Shown: in pieces, positions 17,757-27,405 of the stretch | How positions within the stretch are numbered: position 1 is the stretch's first letter | How the letters are laid out: each line of letters begins with the position of its first letter | Assembly: GCF_001984175.1 (NCBI RefSeq) | Contig: NZ_MTQP01000029.1 | Location: 1 to 44,812 of the forward strand | Direction: 5' to 3' | Source of the DNA: Saccharothrix sp. ALI-22-I | GTDB lineage: Bacteria; Actinomycetota; Actinomycetes; Mycobacteriales; Pseudonocardiaceae | Length of the DNA: 44,812 nt | Translations under genes and position numbers: made by a program | The notes under the pieces: generated by a model | Databases searched by the model: none | The model's input: the letters and a program-made list of their open reading frames with translations, nothing else | What the model was told of the DNA's origin: nothing

Positions 17757-18263
17757 TCAACTCCCGCCCGTTCCCGGCGCCAGGCCGTGCCGCAGCGGAT
17801 CCGGGTCGACGATGGCGTCACCGCTGCCGAGGTCGATGAAGGCGAGGCCGCTGTCAGGGTCGAAACGCCGGGTCAACCGGTGTGTTGTCTCGGTGACGAC
17901 GGCCTCCAGCTTCGGGCGCACGACCGCTCGACGCAGGTGGCCTCCCCGGGTGGCGCCGTCCCGCAACGCGACCACGGCGTGCGCGTGCACCTGCCAGTCG
18001 CCTTCCTCAGTGCGGACTACGTTGCCGGTCAGCGAGACCACCTCGGACTGCTGGCTGACCGGGTTGTCCAGGTACTGCTTGGCTTCGACGTCGTAGAACG
18101 CCAGGGTGCAGTCGCTGAACGCGCCGATGGCGGTGAACGACGCGGTCCGCAAGCGGTGTTCGCGGGCGAAGGCGAGCAACTCGTCCAACGCCGAATCACC
18201 GGCGTCCATCACGACGATGTACTGACGTGCGGCTCCACTGTCAACCACGGCGTGCGTGGCCAT
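17757..18263 (-). CDS. PPC/DUF296-domain protein
   Basis: 168 residues matching the plant-and-prokaryote-conserved (PPC, DUF296) domain. Recognised blocks are ALDELLAFAREHRLRTASFT, AIGAFSDCTLAFYD, VVSLTGNVV, WQVHAHAVVALRDG and VVRPKLEAVVTET. In bacteria it usually occurs as a stand-alone trimeric protein whose function is not settled; in plants it accompanies AT-hook DNA-binding domains. ATG 18263 has an ideal GGAGG 4-5 bases upstream. It follows the 18273-18647 gene on the same strand by 9 bases and is probably its operon partner. No AT-hook is visible, so DNA binding is not implied. Confidence 0.85.
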   Translation of the reverse strand: MATHAVVDSGAARQYIVVMDAGDSALDELLAFAREHRLRTASFTAIGAFSDCTLAFYDVEAKQYLDNPVSQQSEVVSLTGNVVRTEEGDWQVHAHAVVALRDGATRGGHLRRAVVRPKLEAVVTETTHRLTRRFDPDSGLAFIDLGSGDAIVDPDPLRHGLAPGTGGS

Positions 18264-18272
18264 GCGACCTCC

Positions 18273-18647
18273 TCAGCTGGTGGGTGCCGGCGACCCGGCG
18301 ACGATCTCCTCGGCGGCGAGGAACTCCTCGTTGGCGTAGACCTCGAACAGCGCCGACTCAGCAAGGCCGTAGTCGTCGGCGTAGTCGTCGTAGGAGAACT
18401 GCCGCACCGTGCCGGTGACCGTCAGCGACTGCCCTTCGGTGAACTCCGGCTGGTCGCCCTTGAACAGCACGAGCAGGCTGTCGTCGCCGTAGGCGCCCGC
18501 GTCGAGCACCACCGACTCGTCGGTGAGGTCCGTGTCCACCACCGCCGTGATCGTCACCTTCTCGCCCACGTGCTCGGCGTTGCCGAAGTACGCGGTCTCG
18601 GCGGCGGTCGTCGTTGTCTCCGCCATGTCGGTGGTGGTCGTGGTCAC
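18273..18647 (-). CDS. Hypothetical protein, probably OB-fold-like beta domain
   Basis: 124 residues. A Thr-rich start is followed by a beta-rich domain: GEKVTITAVVDTDLTDESVV, LLVLFKGDQPEFTEGQSLTV, TGTVRQFSYDD. The 'increase-of-binding' pattern GEKVT..V and GQSLTVTGTV resembles small OB-fold domains of lipoproteins, but there is no signal peptide or Cys. In this reading frame the Thr-rich segment continues upstream without a stop toward the NHL gene, so this may be the C-terminal half of a single NHL-OB protein split by a frameshift around 18650-18690. If independent, the start is the GTG at 18647 or the ATG at 18626. It is directly followed by the PPC gene. Confidence 0.55.
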   Translation of the reverse strand: MTTTTTDMAETTTTAAETAYFGNAEHVGEKVTITAVVDTDLTDESVVLDAGAYGDDSLLVLFKGDQPEFTEGQSLTVTGTVRQFSYDDYADDYGLAESALFEVYANEEFLAAEEIVAGSPAPTS

Positions 18648-18659
18648 CGCGCCGCCGTC

Positions 18660-19068
18660 GGCGACCGGTTGTCGTGGCGATCGTCCTGTCAGGCGCGACC
18701 CTGCGGACCCGACGCCCCAAGCGTTCGACGATGTAGAGGCTGCCGTCGCCGCCCACCGCCAACCAGGTCGGGGAGTTCAGCTGAGCGGAGGTGGCGGGAC
18801 CGCCGTCGCCACCGGACGCAGCCGTCCCGTCTCTCGCCACCGTGGTGATCGTTCCATCGGGCGTAACCTTGCGGACCCGGTTGTTGCCGGTATCGGAGAT
18901 GTAGAGGGCTCCGGTGCTGTCCACCGCCACCCCACCCGGACCGTCCAGGAGCGCGGAGGTGGCAGGACCGCCGTCACCGTCGAACCCCTGGGTACCGGTC
19001 CCCGCCACAGTGGTGATCGTGACGGTGGGGGCCTGTGGATCCGTGACCGTTGGGGTTGTGCTCATCAT
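18660..19068 (-). pseudogene. NHL-repeat protein, truncated or frameshifted
   Basis: ATG 19068 has ggagagg just upstream. The protein shows two NHL/beta-propeller blades: ITTVAGTGTQGFDGDGG with LDGPGGVAVDSTGALYISDT and NNRVRKVTPDGTITTV, then LNSPTWLAVGGDGSLYIVE and RRVRRVAPDRTI. Normal members have five or six blades, so two indicate a truncated propeller. The frame then runs into Arg/His-rich nonsense while a neighbouring frame continues as the OB-like gene. Either this gene lost most of its repeats, or a frameshift near 18670 splits one fused gene. Confidence 0.55.
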
Positions 19069-19396
19069 GACCTCTCCGCTGTCTGGTGCCGTCCCTGTCG
19101 AACAGAGCGCTTACCCGACTCTGCTCGGCGGGTTCGATGCCGCGTACATGTGGAAGACAGCCGACGGCATCGTCGCCGTGCCGCTGCAAGCGAATGTGCG
19201 CGCATGGTGTTGTGCCGGACGATCGACTTCGGGCTCCGGCCGACGCGGCACCGGATGCCTTCCGTCCGTGCAGCGGCCGCGACCTCGTCAACGGTGAGCC
19301 CTGCACCCGATCTGTGGAACTGCGGGATGTCGACGACAGGCCCCCGGCCGGCTCAGCTGGGCGCCGGTACGAGTCGCGCCGGAGTCGACGCGAGCG

Positions 19397-20085
19397 TCAT
19401 GGGTGGTGTCGGCGGCGCAGGCGTCCCGGTGCGACCGTGGTGGCCGTGAGTGCGGTGCTGAGAAGGTGCTCGGCGGTGATGGTGTCGTGGGCCAGCGCGG
19501 TGGCGAGCGCGCCGCCGTGGGCCAGCGCTCGAACCGCACCGCGGTGCCGGCCGCGATGTCCAACCGGTGCCCCCACGCGACCTTCCGGTCGAAGTGCAGC
19601 AGCGGGTTCACCGCGCCGAAGTGGTAGTGCGACCCGACCTGGATCGGACGGTCCTCCTCGTTGACCACCACCAGGTGCACGCGGGCGCGTCCGGGGTTGA
19701 GGGAGATCGGCTCGTCGGCCGGGATGATCTCGCCGGGGCGCACGCCGACCTCCGCGTTCGTCGGACCGGTTCGGTCGATCGCGGCAGTGGATCGGGTCGT
19801 GGACGGTGACCAGCTTCGTGCCGTCCGGGAACGTCGCCTCGACCTGCACCGTGTCGACCATCTCGGGCACACCGTCGAGCACCTGGTCGCGCCGCAGCAC
19901 GGTGCGCCCTGAGGCGGACAGCTCCGCCGCCCTCCGTCCGGCCCGCGCCCCCTCCACCACATAGGAGGTGATCAACGCGACCGCCTCCGGTAGTTGAGCC
20001 GCAGACCGCTCTCCAACCGCAGCTTCGCCAGGTCGGCGGCGACGTGGACCAGCAGCTTGTCCAGTTCCTGTGGTGACAGATGCAC
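19397..20085 (-). pseudogene. Fused urease gamma-beta subunit (UreAB-type), frameshifted, no ureC
   Basis: GTG 20085 starts [20 protein letters not shown], the invariant N-terminus of urease gamma subunit. A missing base near 19993 ends this frame; the next frame continues [32 protein letters not shown] and LVTVHDPI. A second shift near 19787 leads to [20 protein letters not shown] and [12 protein letters not shown], then [20 protein letters not shown] and [16 protein letters not shown] of the beta subunit. The lack of a stop between gamma and beta blocks in the reconstructed frame suggests a natural gamma-beta fusion. After FER the similarity is lost and no alpha subunit or accessory gene follows, so no urease can be made from here. 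Confidence 0.8.
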
Positions 20086-20684
20086 ACCGGCGACGCTAAC
20101 CGCGCACCCGTGCCGACCGCACCCAACACCACCTGGAAGGGGTGCGGTCCACCCAGAGGTGCCACTCGGCTCGGGGCGACAGGTGACTTCCCCGATACCG
20201 CTTCATTCGAACGGGAAGTCCGCCATCACGGGGTGTGTCGTCCACGGGCTGAACGAGTCCGCCACTGCGCGGCTTCGCCAGCTTGCCGCGGTAGGGATCG
20301 AGGGTCATGGCGAACGGGTCGTCCGTTGCGGTTCTCAGCCGCGCGGAAGCGCGTTCGACGATCGATTGTCCGCGAGGATCCGTCGTCCTGATCGGATGAT
20401 CGCCTGCACCCTTCCGATGTATCGACACCGACTGCGCTCTGCCTGAAGGCTGAATCCGGCACCGGAACGACCCGAACGGCCGGAGGCTGGCTGTTCGGCC
20501 CCGCCGTGTCCGCGCCAGAAGTCGACTGCCCGAGTCCGGCGCTGCAGCGGGAACTGTCCTACGCGGAGTGCGCGCACGACACCTGTTGCGCCGCACGCGA
20601 CAGGACGAGCGTTTCATCCCGCCGTGACGCCGCAAGGGCCCGCGGCGAATGTCAGTCTTGTCCCAGCCATCATCGAGGAGTCAC
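20086..20684. other. Intergenic, no gene seen
   Basis: About 600 bases between the ureAB remnant and the beta-trefoil gene. Open frames on both strands have no recognisable motifs. Confidence 0.4.
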
Positions 20685-21290
20685 ATGGGCAACGGTTTCC
20701 CGACCGCCAAGTTCTTCCGCATCGTCAACGAGGACACCGGGCTCTGCCTGGCCGCCGCGCACGGGGGCACCACCCACGGCGCCCAACAGGCACAGGACGT
20801 CTGGACCGGCGAGACCGGCTACATCCCCTACTCCCACACCAACGACCAGGTCCTGGCCGTGCGCAAGCCCAAGGGTAGCCGGGACGAAGTCTGGTTCTTC
20901 TGCGAGCTCGAAAGCCACAACGAACCGTGGTGGCACCTGGTCAACGCCGACAAGGACAAGCGCAGCCCGTTCGCCCTCCACGTCGGCCCCCTGGACGGCT
21001 TCTCCCAACCGGTCGGGCTCGGCCTCTACGGTTGGGGCCGGGAAGGCCAGACCCAGTGGAAGGCCCGCGACGAGATGTTCTGGCCGGGCTCGCACCAGGA
21101 CAAGGTCGTCACCCTGCTCTCCGACGGCCACGGCAACCACCGCGCCGTCGTGGCCCCGCGCGGCACCGCCAACCAGACGTGGCGCTTCGAGGAGGTCGAC
21201 CTGCCCGGCGAAGCCGTCCCGGTCCGCAAGAAGGGCCAGTACGCAGTGAGGGAGGGACAGGAGGCGTCCAAGTGGTACGACGAATACTAG
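20685..21290 (+). CDS. Beta-trefoil (ricin-B-like) lectin-type protein
   Basis: 201 residues without a signal peptide. Repeating units of about 45 residues show the beta-trefoil pattern: FFRIVNEDTGLCLAAAHGG at the start, VTLLSDGHGNHRAVVAPRG near the end, and a QxW motif in NQTWRFEEVD. The fold usually binds carbohydrate or acts as a scaffold. ATG 20685 has gaggag 5-10 bases upstream. The C-terminus is basic and ends KWYDEY. It stands alone. Only one clear QxW is present, so carbohydrate binding is uncertain; a trefoil scaffold without sugar sites is the main alternative. Confidence 0.6.
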   Translation: MGNGFPTAKFFRIVNEDTGLCLAAAHGGTTHGAQQAQDVWTGETGYIPYSHTNDQVLAVRKPKGSRDEVWFFCELESHNEPWWHLVNADKDKRSPFALHVGPLDGFSQPVGLGLYGWGREGQTQWKARDEMFWPGSHQDKVVTLLSDGHGNHRAVVAPRGTANQTWRFEEVDLPGEAVPVRKKGQYAVREGQEASKWYDEY

Positions 21291-21798
21291 CTGCGAAGCC
21301 CGACGATGCACCCGGTCGGGCACAGAGCGGCGCAGGCGTGGATACGGCCACGCTGCCCGGAGAGCGGCAGGAAGTCATCTGGCGTTGCCCTGCTCCGCCG
21401 TGAACCCACCTCCTCCCAGTTCGAGGAGCAGGCCGGACCTGCGGCGGCCTGCTCCTCACTCGGCCGACGGGGAGTCCCGCACCGACTCGGAGGCGTCGAT
21501 TCCCGCGACCCGGTCCTTGCCCGACCGGGACCACCGTCCACTTGGGTTATTCGGCACCGGCTCGCGCAGCGGTCCTCGACTCCTCCTGGCCCTCCGCAGC
21601 AGCCAGCCGAGCGCTGTGGCTCAGGTCCGTCGGCGGCGCGGACCCGGTGGCGCAGCACGTCGTCGTGACATCCGGCCCGCGGTGCACCTGCCGCACCAGC
21701 CGATTCGACGACATGACACCTGACTGGCATGGAAGTCGGGCGAATCACGTGACACGGGCCGACACTCACCCGGTCCACCGGCGCTGGTCGCCTCGGCC
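21291..21798. other. Intergenic, no gene seen
   Basis: About 500 bases between the stops of two convergent genes. Open frames have only low-complexity Pro/Arg/Ser composition. Confidence 0.4.
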
Positions 21799-22476
21799 TC
21801 ACACCGCGCCGATGCGGGCAGGGAACGCGGTGAACTCCACCGTCGATTCCCCGTCGGTGAACACCATGGGCGAGTGGAGCGCGTACAGCGCACCACCGTC
21901 GGGCGAACCGTCCGGGTTCGTCCCCAGCGGAGGCGGCGGCCACTGCTCCATGTCCGCGGTACAGGTGAACGGCTCCCGCGCCTGGAAGACGAATGGCCCC
22001 TCCTGGTCGCCCAAACGCCCGATCACCAGTTCGGGAGCCTCCACCCACGTCTCCCTCAGCCCGGAATCACCACGGTCCTCAAGCCTGCCCAACGGGGGCG
22101 ACCCGGAATCGGGAAGCCGCAGGGTGACCTCCCCGAGAACCGGGTCCGACGCCCGCACCTCGAAGTCCAAGGTCCGCAGTCGCACGTGGTCGGCCCCGCC
22201 GACCGCGACCCGCTGCCGTCGGACGCCGACGAAGTTCAACTCCGGCAACGGGTGGTCCGTCCCCGGCAGCAGGGACATCTTGACGGGCGCACGCCACACG
22301 TTCACGACGGTGGACACTTCCTGCCCGACGGACGGCAGCGAGGCAGGGCTCCGACGCCCCGGCGATCCAGCCGGCGCGGCACCGGCGGACACCGGCACCA
22401 CGACCCCGCCCGCCATCGCGAGCAGCACGTGCTTCAGGAACCCGCGGCGCCCGCGCGGATCGTCACTCGTCGTCAC
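21799..22476 (-). CDS. Tat-exported protein of unknown function
   Basis: 225 residues. The N-terminus has a twin-arginine signal (RGRRGFLKHVLLAMAGG, then VVVPVSAGAAPAG), so it is predicted to be exported folded. The mature part is beta-rich (VNVWRAPVKMSLLPG, DHVRLRTLDFEVRASDP, VTLRLPDSGSP, FVFQAREPFTCTADMEQWPP) and ends VEFTAFPARIGAV. I do not recognise the family with confidence. The start is the GTG at 22476, close before the Tat motif; an open frame extends farther upstream but lacks conservation. One internal Cys (FTCTAD) argues against a disulfide pair within the mature protein. Confidence 0.65.
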   Translation of the reverse strand: MTTSDDPRGRRGFLKHVLLAMAGGVVVPVSAGAAPAGSPGRRSPASLPSVGQEVSTVVNVWRAPVKMSLLPGTDHPLPELNFVGVRRQRVAVGGADHVRLRTLDFEVRASDPVLGEVTLRLPDSGSPPLGRLEDRGDSGLRETWVEAPELVIGRLGDQEGPFVFQAREPFTCTADMEQWPPPPLGTNPDGSPDGGALYALHSPMVFTDGESTVEFTAFPARIGAV

Positions 22477-22863
22477 GACGCCATCATGCTGCGCCCTCCA
22501 CGGCACCGCGTCGACCGCCACCCACGGTTCACCCGCACGTGCGAAGCTCCTCCAACCCCTCATCGACCGCCACTTCGAGGTCTTCCACATCACCGCGGAG
22601 CACTCTGCGGCACGCGGATCGCTGACGACCTGCCGCCGCTACCGCGAGACGATCGACGATCACCCGGTCCAGTGAATCTCCAGTGGCACCTCAGCTGGTC
22701 GCGACATCCCGAAATGCCGATGAAGTCGTCCTTGAACTCGCCGCAGGTTCCGATGACCTGCGGGAAGAGGCTGTCGCCGGACGCAGAGCCGCACTCCGGG
22801 CAAGGACAAGCGCCTCCTCGCGTCGTGTGTCCGGGGCGACGGCCCGTCCCTAGGGTGCAGATC

Positions 22864-23928
22864 ATGAGCATTCCCACCGAACCGATCGGCAGCATCCCCC
22901 GGCCACGCTCCTTGCAGACGGCCCTCACCGATCACGCCGAAGGCCACCTGACCGACGCAGACCTGAAGGCACTTCAGGAGAAGGCGACGATCGACACCCT
23001 GACCAGGCTGGAACAGCTCGGCTGCGACGTTCTGGTGGACGGTGAGCAGTCCAAGCCCAGCTTCGTCACCTACCCCCTTGCGGGGTCTGACAACCTCGAC
23101 CCGAACGGCGTGGTCCTCGCCTTCGCCGACGGCCACACCCGGCAACTGCCCCGTCTCGCCTCGGGCCCGTTCCGCTACCAGGTTCGCGCGGAGAGCTACC
23201 TGCGCGACGCCCAGCGCCACACCGACCACCCGATCAAACAGGCGGTCATCGCGCCCTCCGCCCTCAGCCTGCTCTACCCGAACGAGCCCATCACCGGATA
23301 CTCCCGCGAGGCATTCCTGCACGACCTCGCCGACGAGGCCGAGGCCGACATCCGCGGCTGCCTGGACGCGGGCGCCTACTGCGTACAGCTGGACTTCACC
23401 GAAGGCCGGCTGTCTCTCAAGCTCGACCCGTCCGGGGGCTTGCTCGACGACTTCATCGCCCTGAACAACGAAGTCCTCGGCCGATTCACCCAGGCCGAAC
23501 GGTCCCGCCTCGGAGTGCACACCTGCCCGGGCGCGGACCACGACTCCACCCACAGCCTGGACGTCGACTACACCGACCTGCTGCCGAAACTCTTCCGGCT
23601 CAAGGTCGGCAACTTCTACGTCCAACTGGCCGGCGAACCGGATCCCGAGCGGGTACTGCGCGTCATCGCCGAGCACCTGCGTCCCGGGGTCCGGGTGTTC
23701 ATCGGGGTGACCGACCCGATCAGCACCGCTGTCGAGAGCCCGGAAGAAGTGCGCGACCGGGTGCTGCTCGCGGCCCGGTACATCCCGGTCGACCAATTGG
23801 GAACCTGCGACGATTGTGGATTCTCGCCGTTCGCCGACGACACCTCCACCTCGCGCGAACTGGCCTTCGCCAAGATCGAAGCACGAGTACGGGGCACCGC
23901 GCTGGCCTCCCCAGGCCTCGGTCTCTAG
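22864..23928 (+). CDS. MetE-like cobalamin-independent methionine synthase family protein
   Basis: 354 residues, the size of the C-terminal catalytic half of MetE (UROD/MetE-like superfamily). The N-terminus EPIGSIPRPRSL is the typical 'GS.PRP' start. A zinc-site block LGVHTCPGADHDSTHSLDVD (His, Cys) and a second Cys in QLGTCDDCGFSPFADD near the end match the thiol-activating zinc ligands. Stand-alone proteins of this type methylate thiols or act on related substrates. ATG 22864 is clear. There is no operon partner, and no riboswitch or methionine gene lies next to it. A role as core methionine synthase is not certain because the folate-binding N-terminal half of MetE is absent. Confidence 0.85.
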   Translation: MSIPTEPIGSIPRPRSLQTALTDHAEGHLTDADLKALQEKATIDTLTRLEQLGCDVLVDGEQSKPSFVTYPLAGSDNLDPNGVVLAFADGHTRQLPRLASGPFRYQVRAESYLRDAQRHTDHPIKQAVIAPSALSLLYPNEPITGYSREAFLHDLADEAEADIRGCLDAGAYCVQLDFTEGRLSLKLDPSGGLLDDFIALNNEVLGRFTQAERSRLGVHTCPGADHDSTHSLDVDYTDLLPKLFRLKVGNFYVQLAGEPDPERVLRVIAEHLRPGVRVFIGVTDPISTAVESPEEVRDRVLLAARYIPVDQLGTCDDCGFSPFADDTSTSRELAFAKIEARVRGTALASPGLGL

Positions 23929-24102
23929 ACGACCGGGATCGGGTAGGGCCCCTGCCGCCCCATGCTGTCCCTGTCACCGGCACGCATCACGCGCCGTCGG
24001 CGGGCGGGCCGGACCGGGCGATCTTCGTCCTGTGCGGCAACTTCGCAGGCGTCGCACCACCATCACATCTGGGTGGTGTCGCCTCCGACACGGTGTGTCG
24101 GC

Positions 24103-25663
24103 TCACTTCTCGGGATGCTGCTCGCGCAGGAACGCGCGCAGCGGCTCCACGTGTCGGTCGCGGCGGCGCCATTGGGCGAGCAGGTCCTCCAGAAGGTGCT
24201 GCTCGGCGATGGGCTCGTGGTGGTGGTAGCGGCGGATCACCGGGTGCAGGAAGGCGGACTCGGCGGCGTGGTCGGGCTGGGGACGACGCCGGATCGCGAA
24301 GAGGTCGGCGTGCTCCTGGCGGCCCCAACGCAGCCCGAGGGTGTAGAAGTGCGGGCGGTCGCCGAAGCGGTCGACGGCGTAGTCCTCGGGCAGGTCCTCG
24401 TAGTGCAGTACCCGGCCGTGGTCCTGGTCGAGGACGAAGACGTCGACCAGGTACTCGAATTGGCTCCACAGCGCCGAAGATCGGTTGACCCGGTCCAGCA
24501 TCGTGTCGGCCAGGGCGGTCGGGGTGTCGGGCAGCGTGCGGTGGTCCAGGGGGCGGTGGTCGTAGCGCTCGGCCAGCAGGCGCGACAGGGTGCGCACGTT
24601 GTAGCGGAAGCCGTCGATGAACGGCGACGAGGCGTGCTTGGTGTCGCGGGACTGTGCCAGCGTGCCGGCGAAGTACAGGCCGTCGACGTTCACGGACTGC
24701 CAGTCGGGGCCGGTCGCGGGAAAGCGTCCTGCGGGGGCGAGTCGGGGGCGGCAGTCGGCGGCGAACACCGTGTCGTCCATGCGGAACCCGGTGCAGCGGA
24801 CCACCACGTCGTAGTCGAGCACCTCCCGCTCACCGTCGGCGAGCGTGTAGGCGATCGACACCTGGTAAGCGTCGCCGACCGGGCGGATCTGTTCGATCAC
24901 GCATTCCAGGACGCCGTGCAGGGTTTTGAACCAGTAGCCGTCCAGCAGTGCGCCGTACTGTCCGCGCACGTCGCCGAGGTGCTTGCTGTGCCACGCCAGG
25001 CGCGTCGGCCGCGGTGAGGCGAGGTGGATCAGCGCGGCGTGGTCGAGCAAGGGGGTGGCGCTCGAACGCCGAGTTGCCCTTGCCGATGAACAGCACCCGC
25101 TTGCCGCGGTACGCCTCCGGGACGACCGGCGCGTCCTCGTAGCCGACCGCGTGCTCGATGCCGGGGATGTCCGGCACGTACGGGCCGCCCCAGCCGGTCG
25201 CCACGATCAGGCAGTCACCGGTGAAGACGCGCCCGTCGGCGGCACGCAGCCGAAAGCCCGAGCCGGTGTCGGTGCGCGCGATCTCGCGGACGTCGGTGCC
25301 GAAGCGGACCGCCGGGACGTGAGCCCGCTGATAGTCCGTCAGATAGGCGACCATCGCGTCGGCGTGCGGGAACCACTCCGAGCTGTACTCCGCGAACAAC
25401 GGCCGGGAGCTGGGCGAGAGCAACGAGTTCCAGTCCCAGCGCAGCCGGATCTCCGGATCGTCATCGAGCGTGTGCACCTTGTTGAGCGAGATCAGCCTGC
25501 GGTGACGCGGATAGCGGCGGAAGAAGCCCCCCGGCACATCCTCCCGCTCCAACACCACGTAGTCGCACCCGGCGGCCTGCAGGAAGCAGCCCAGCTGCAA
25601 CCCCGCCGGACCCGCACCCAGGACCAGATAACGGTGGTGCTCGGTCGTCGTGTTCGCAGTCAT
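24103..25663 (-). pseudogene. FAD-dependent NAD(P)-binding monooxygenase-like protein, single frameshift
   Basis: ATG 25663 opens a flavoprotein with the FAD Rossmann motif YLVLGAGPAGLQLGCFLQAA and VLEREDVPGGFFRRYPRHR, then the second nucleotide-binding motif RVLFIGKGNSAFE. There the frame shifts (near 25060) and the sequence resumes as TPLLDHAALIHLASPRPTR, VVRCTGFRMDDTVF, DGLYFAGTLAQSRD and HASSPFIDGFRYNVRTLSRL, ending at 24103. Removing one base at GAGCGCC would restore a continuous protein of about 520 residues with full family features, as in pyridine-nucleotide-disulfide or flavin-containing monooxygenase-like enzymes. It is either a very recent pseudogene or a sequencing error. The stop of the YbdK-type ligase gene lies 16 bases upstream of its start, so the two probably share a transcript. 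Confidence 0.8.
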
Positions 25664-25679
25664 CCGCGCGTTCCACCCG

Positions 25680-26822
25680 TCACGTCTGGCCCGGCACGGT
25701 CTGCTCGACGAGATGGCGTACGACGGCCTCCAGCGGGCCACCCCGGGCGGCGGCGCGTTGACGGGCCGCACCGCAACCGTGCGAGATCAGGCGCCGCACA
25801 CCGGACGTGACCAGGAGGGCGTCGCCGTACGCTTCGAGGGCGGGCAGGGCGTGGGCCACCATGCGCTCGGCCAGCAGGGCGGCGGGCACCGCCTTCCCGG
25901 CGATCACGTCGAGGCCCGTGCCGCCCAGACCGTCGCGTGCGGCCCGCCAGTAGGCGGCACGCAGCACCTCGCAGGAGGGCGCGGGCGCAGGCTCGCCTCG
26001 TTCGGCCTCGTGCAGGGACACGGCTACCAGGGCGCGGATCAGCGCGGCGAACACGACGGACTCCTCGGCGGTCGTGGTCATGTCCGCGACCCGCACCTCC
26101 AGGGTGGGCAGCCGCGGGGCGGGGCGCACGTCCCAGAAGACGGTGCCGGGATCGACCAAGGCACCGGACTCGCCCAGAGCGCGGAGGACTTCCTCGTAGT
26201 GCGCCGGTGATTGGAAGTACGGCGGCGGCCCCGCCACGGGCCACCGCGCCCAGGCGAGCGCGCGCCAACTCGCGTACCCGGTGTCGCGGCCGGCGAAGTA
26301 CGGCGAGTTGGCGGACATGGCGAGCAGCACCGGGAGCCAGGGGCGCAGGCGGTTGGCGACATCCAGTGCCGAGGCCAGATCGGGGATGTCGATGTGCACC
26401 TGGAACGCGCACATCGACATCTCGTCGTGCAGCCCTCGATAGGTGTCCATGCCCTGCGCGTAACGGTCGCCCTCGGTGATCGGCGGCGGCACGACAGCGC
26501 CGAGCACCGGCAGCCCGGAGGCGACCACCCGCAGGCCCTCGCACGCGGCGCAACGAGCGGCCATGCGTCGCAGCGCGGCCAACTCGTCGAGCAGGTCATC
26601 GGGGTGCAGCCGAGGCGTGCTGTTCGTCTCCACCTGCAACGTCGTGATCTCCGCGGACACCCGGTCCGGCACCTCGGCCGTACAGCGTTCGAGCACCGCC
26701 GTCGCTCCGGGTGCGGCGTGCAGCGTGGTGGCGTCGACAAGGAGCAGTTCCTCCTCCACACCCATGGCCAGAGCACCGGGAAACGGATGAATCCTCCGCG
26801 TGGAGACACCGGGTAAGCGCAT
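25680..26822 (-). CDS. Carboxylate-amine ligase, YbdK / GCS2 family
   Basis: 380 residues of the glutamate-cysteine ligase type 2 (GCS2/YbdK) family, which joins glutamate to an amine using ATP. Motifs: MGVEEELLLVDATTL near the start, VSAEITTLQVETNSTPRLHP, CAFQVHIDIPDLASALDVAN, LLAMSANSPYFAGRDTGYAS and PTLEVRVADMTTTAEESV. These match the substrate and ATP sites of the family. The start is ATG 26822; an internal ATG at 26765 directly before GVEEE is an alternative. The downstream flavoprotein on the same strand begins 16 bases after its stop, so it is probably co-transcribed. Whether it makes gamma-glutamylcysteine or another gamma-glutamyl amide cannot be told. Confidence 0.88.
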   Translation of the reverse strand: MRLPGVSTRRIHPFPGALAMGVEEELLLVDATTLHAAPGATAVLERCTAEVPDRVSAEITTLQVETNSTPRLHPDDLLDELAALRRMAARCAACEGLRVVASGLPVLGAVVPPPITEGDRYAQGMDTYRGLHDEMSMCAFQVHIDIPDLASALDVANRLRPWLPVLLAMSANSPYFAGRDTGYASWRALAWARWPVAGPPPYFQSPAHYEEVLRALGESGALVDPGTVFWDVRPAPRLPTLEVRVADMTTTAEESVVFAALIRALVAVSLHEAERGEPAPAPSCEVLRAAYWRAARDGLGGTGLDVIAGKAVPAALLAERMVAHALPALEAYGDALLVTSGVRRLISHGCGAARQRAAARGGPLEAVVRHLVEQTVPGQT

Positions 26823-27268
26823 GTCTGATCCACCCCTTCGCGCGAGCCACCTCGTCGGGCATCCCACCGGTGACCGGGCCCCGTCCTCCCTACTTCACCG
26901 CCGATCCGACACGACCGCGCGCCGCTCACCCGATCGTGTCGGAGACCTGACCGGGACAGCGCCGGGACAGCGCGCCGAGAGACCGCCGGCCGACTGCCCC
27001 GACCTCGGCGTCCAGCGCAAGCCCTCGGCAGACGGCCGGGCAAACCAGACCGGTGACCACGGCGGCGGTCTGCGACCTCGCGCGCTGATTCGGCGGAGCC
27101 CCACGACGGGACGACGAGGTGGTCCGACGTCCGACAAGGCGGTGCAGCCGCCGCGTTCCGCGCTCGTCGGACACGTGGCGGCTCGCGTGGAGCACCTGTT
27201 CGGCGGCAGGGTGGGTGTTCGCCGCCCGAGGCGGTCGCCCCGGGCAGCGGACACCCTCCTGCCGCGCT
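26823..27268. other. Intergenic, no gene seen
   Basis: About 450 bases between the YbdK-type gene start and a short minus-strand reading frame; only low-complexity open frames. Confidence 0.4.
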
Positions 27269-27405
27269 AGCCCGCGATCCTGGCGTAGAGGTAGGTGGTC
27301 GTGCCGTTCTCATCCTCGTCGTGCTGCCGGCCGACCATGACTCCATCCTCGCCGGCCTTCGAGGAGCTGTCGCACTCCTTCATGCCGTCGGTCCAGCGGT
27401 ATGGC
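27269..27405 (-). pseudogene. C-terminal fragment of a small unknown protein
   Basis: The minus strand reads GPYRWTDGMKECDSSSKAGE, then DGVMVGRQHDEDENGTT and TYLYARIAG with a stop at 27269. The non-repetitive, charged sequence looks like real protein. An ATG at 27385 exists, but it has no ribosome-binding site and the coding character continues upstream until it meets the IS3 OrfB remnant at about 27405. The simplest reading is a gene whose 5' part was replaced by the IS fragment. Function unknown. Confidence 0.4.

Noticed and set aside
19397..19510. Clp N-terminal-like repeat ([13 protein letters not shown]) at the end of the ureAB remnant
   Set aside because: Only about 15 residues resemble the repeat, and they lie in a frame different from the beta subunit; too short to call.
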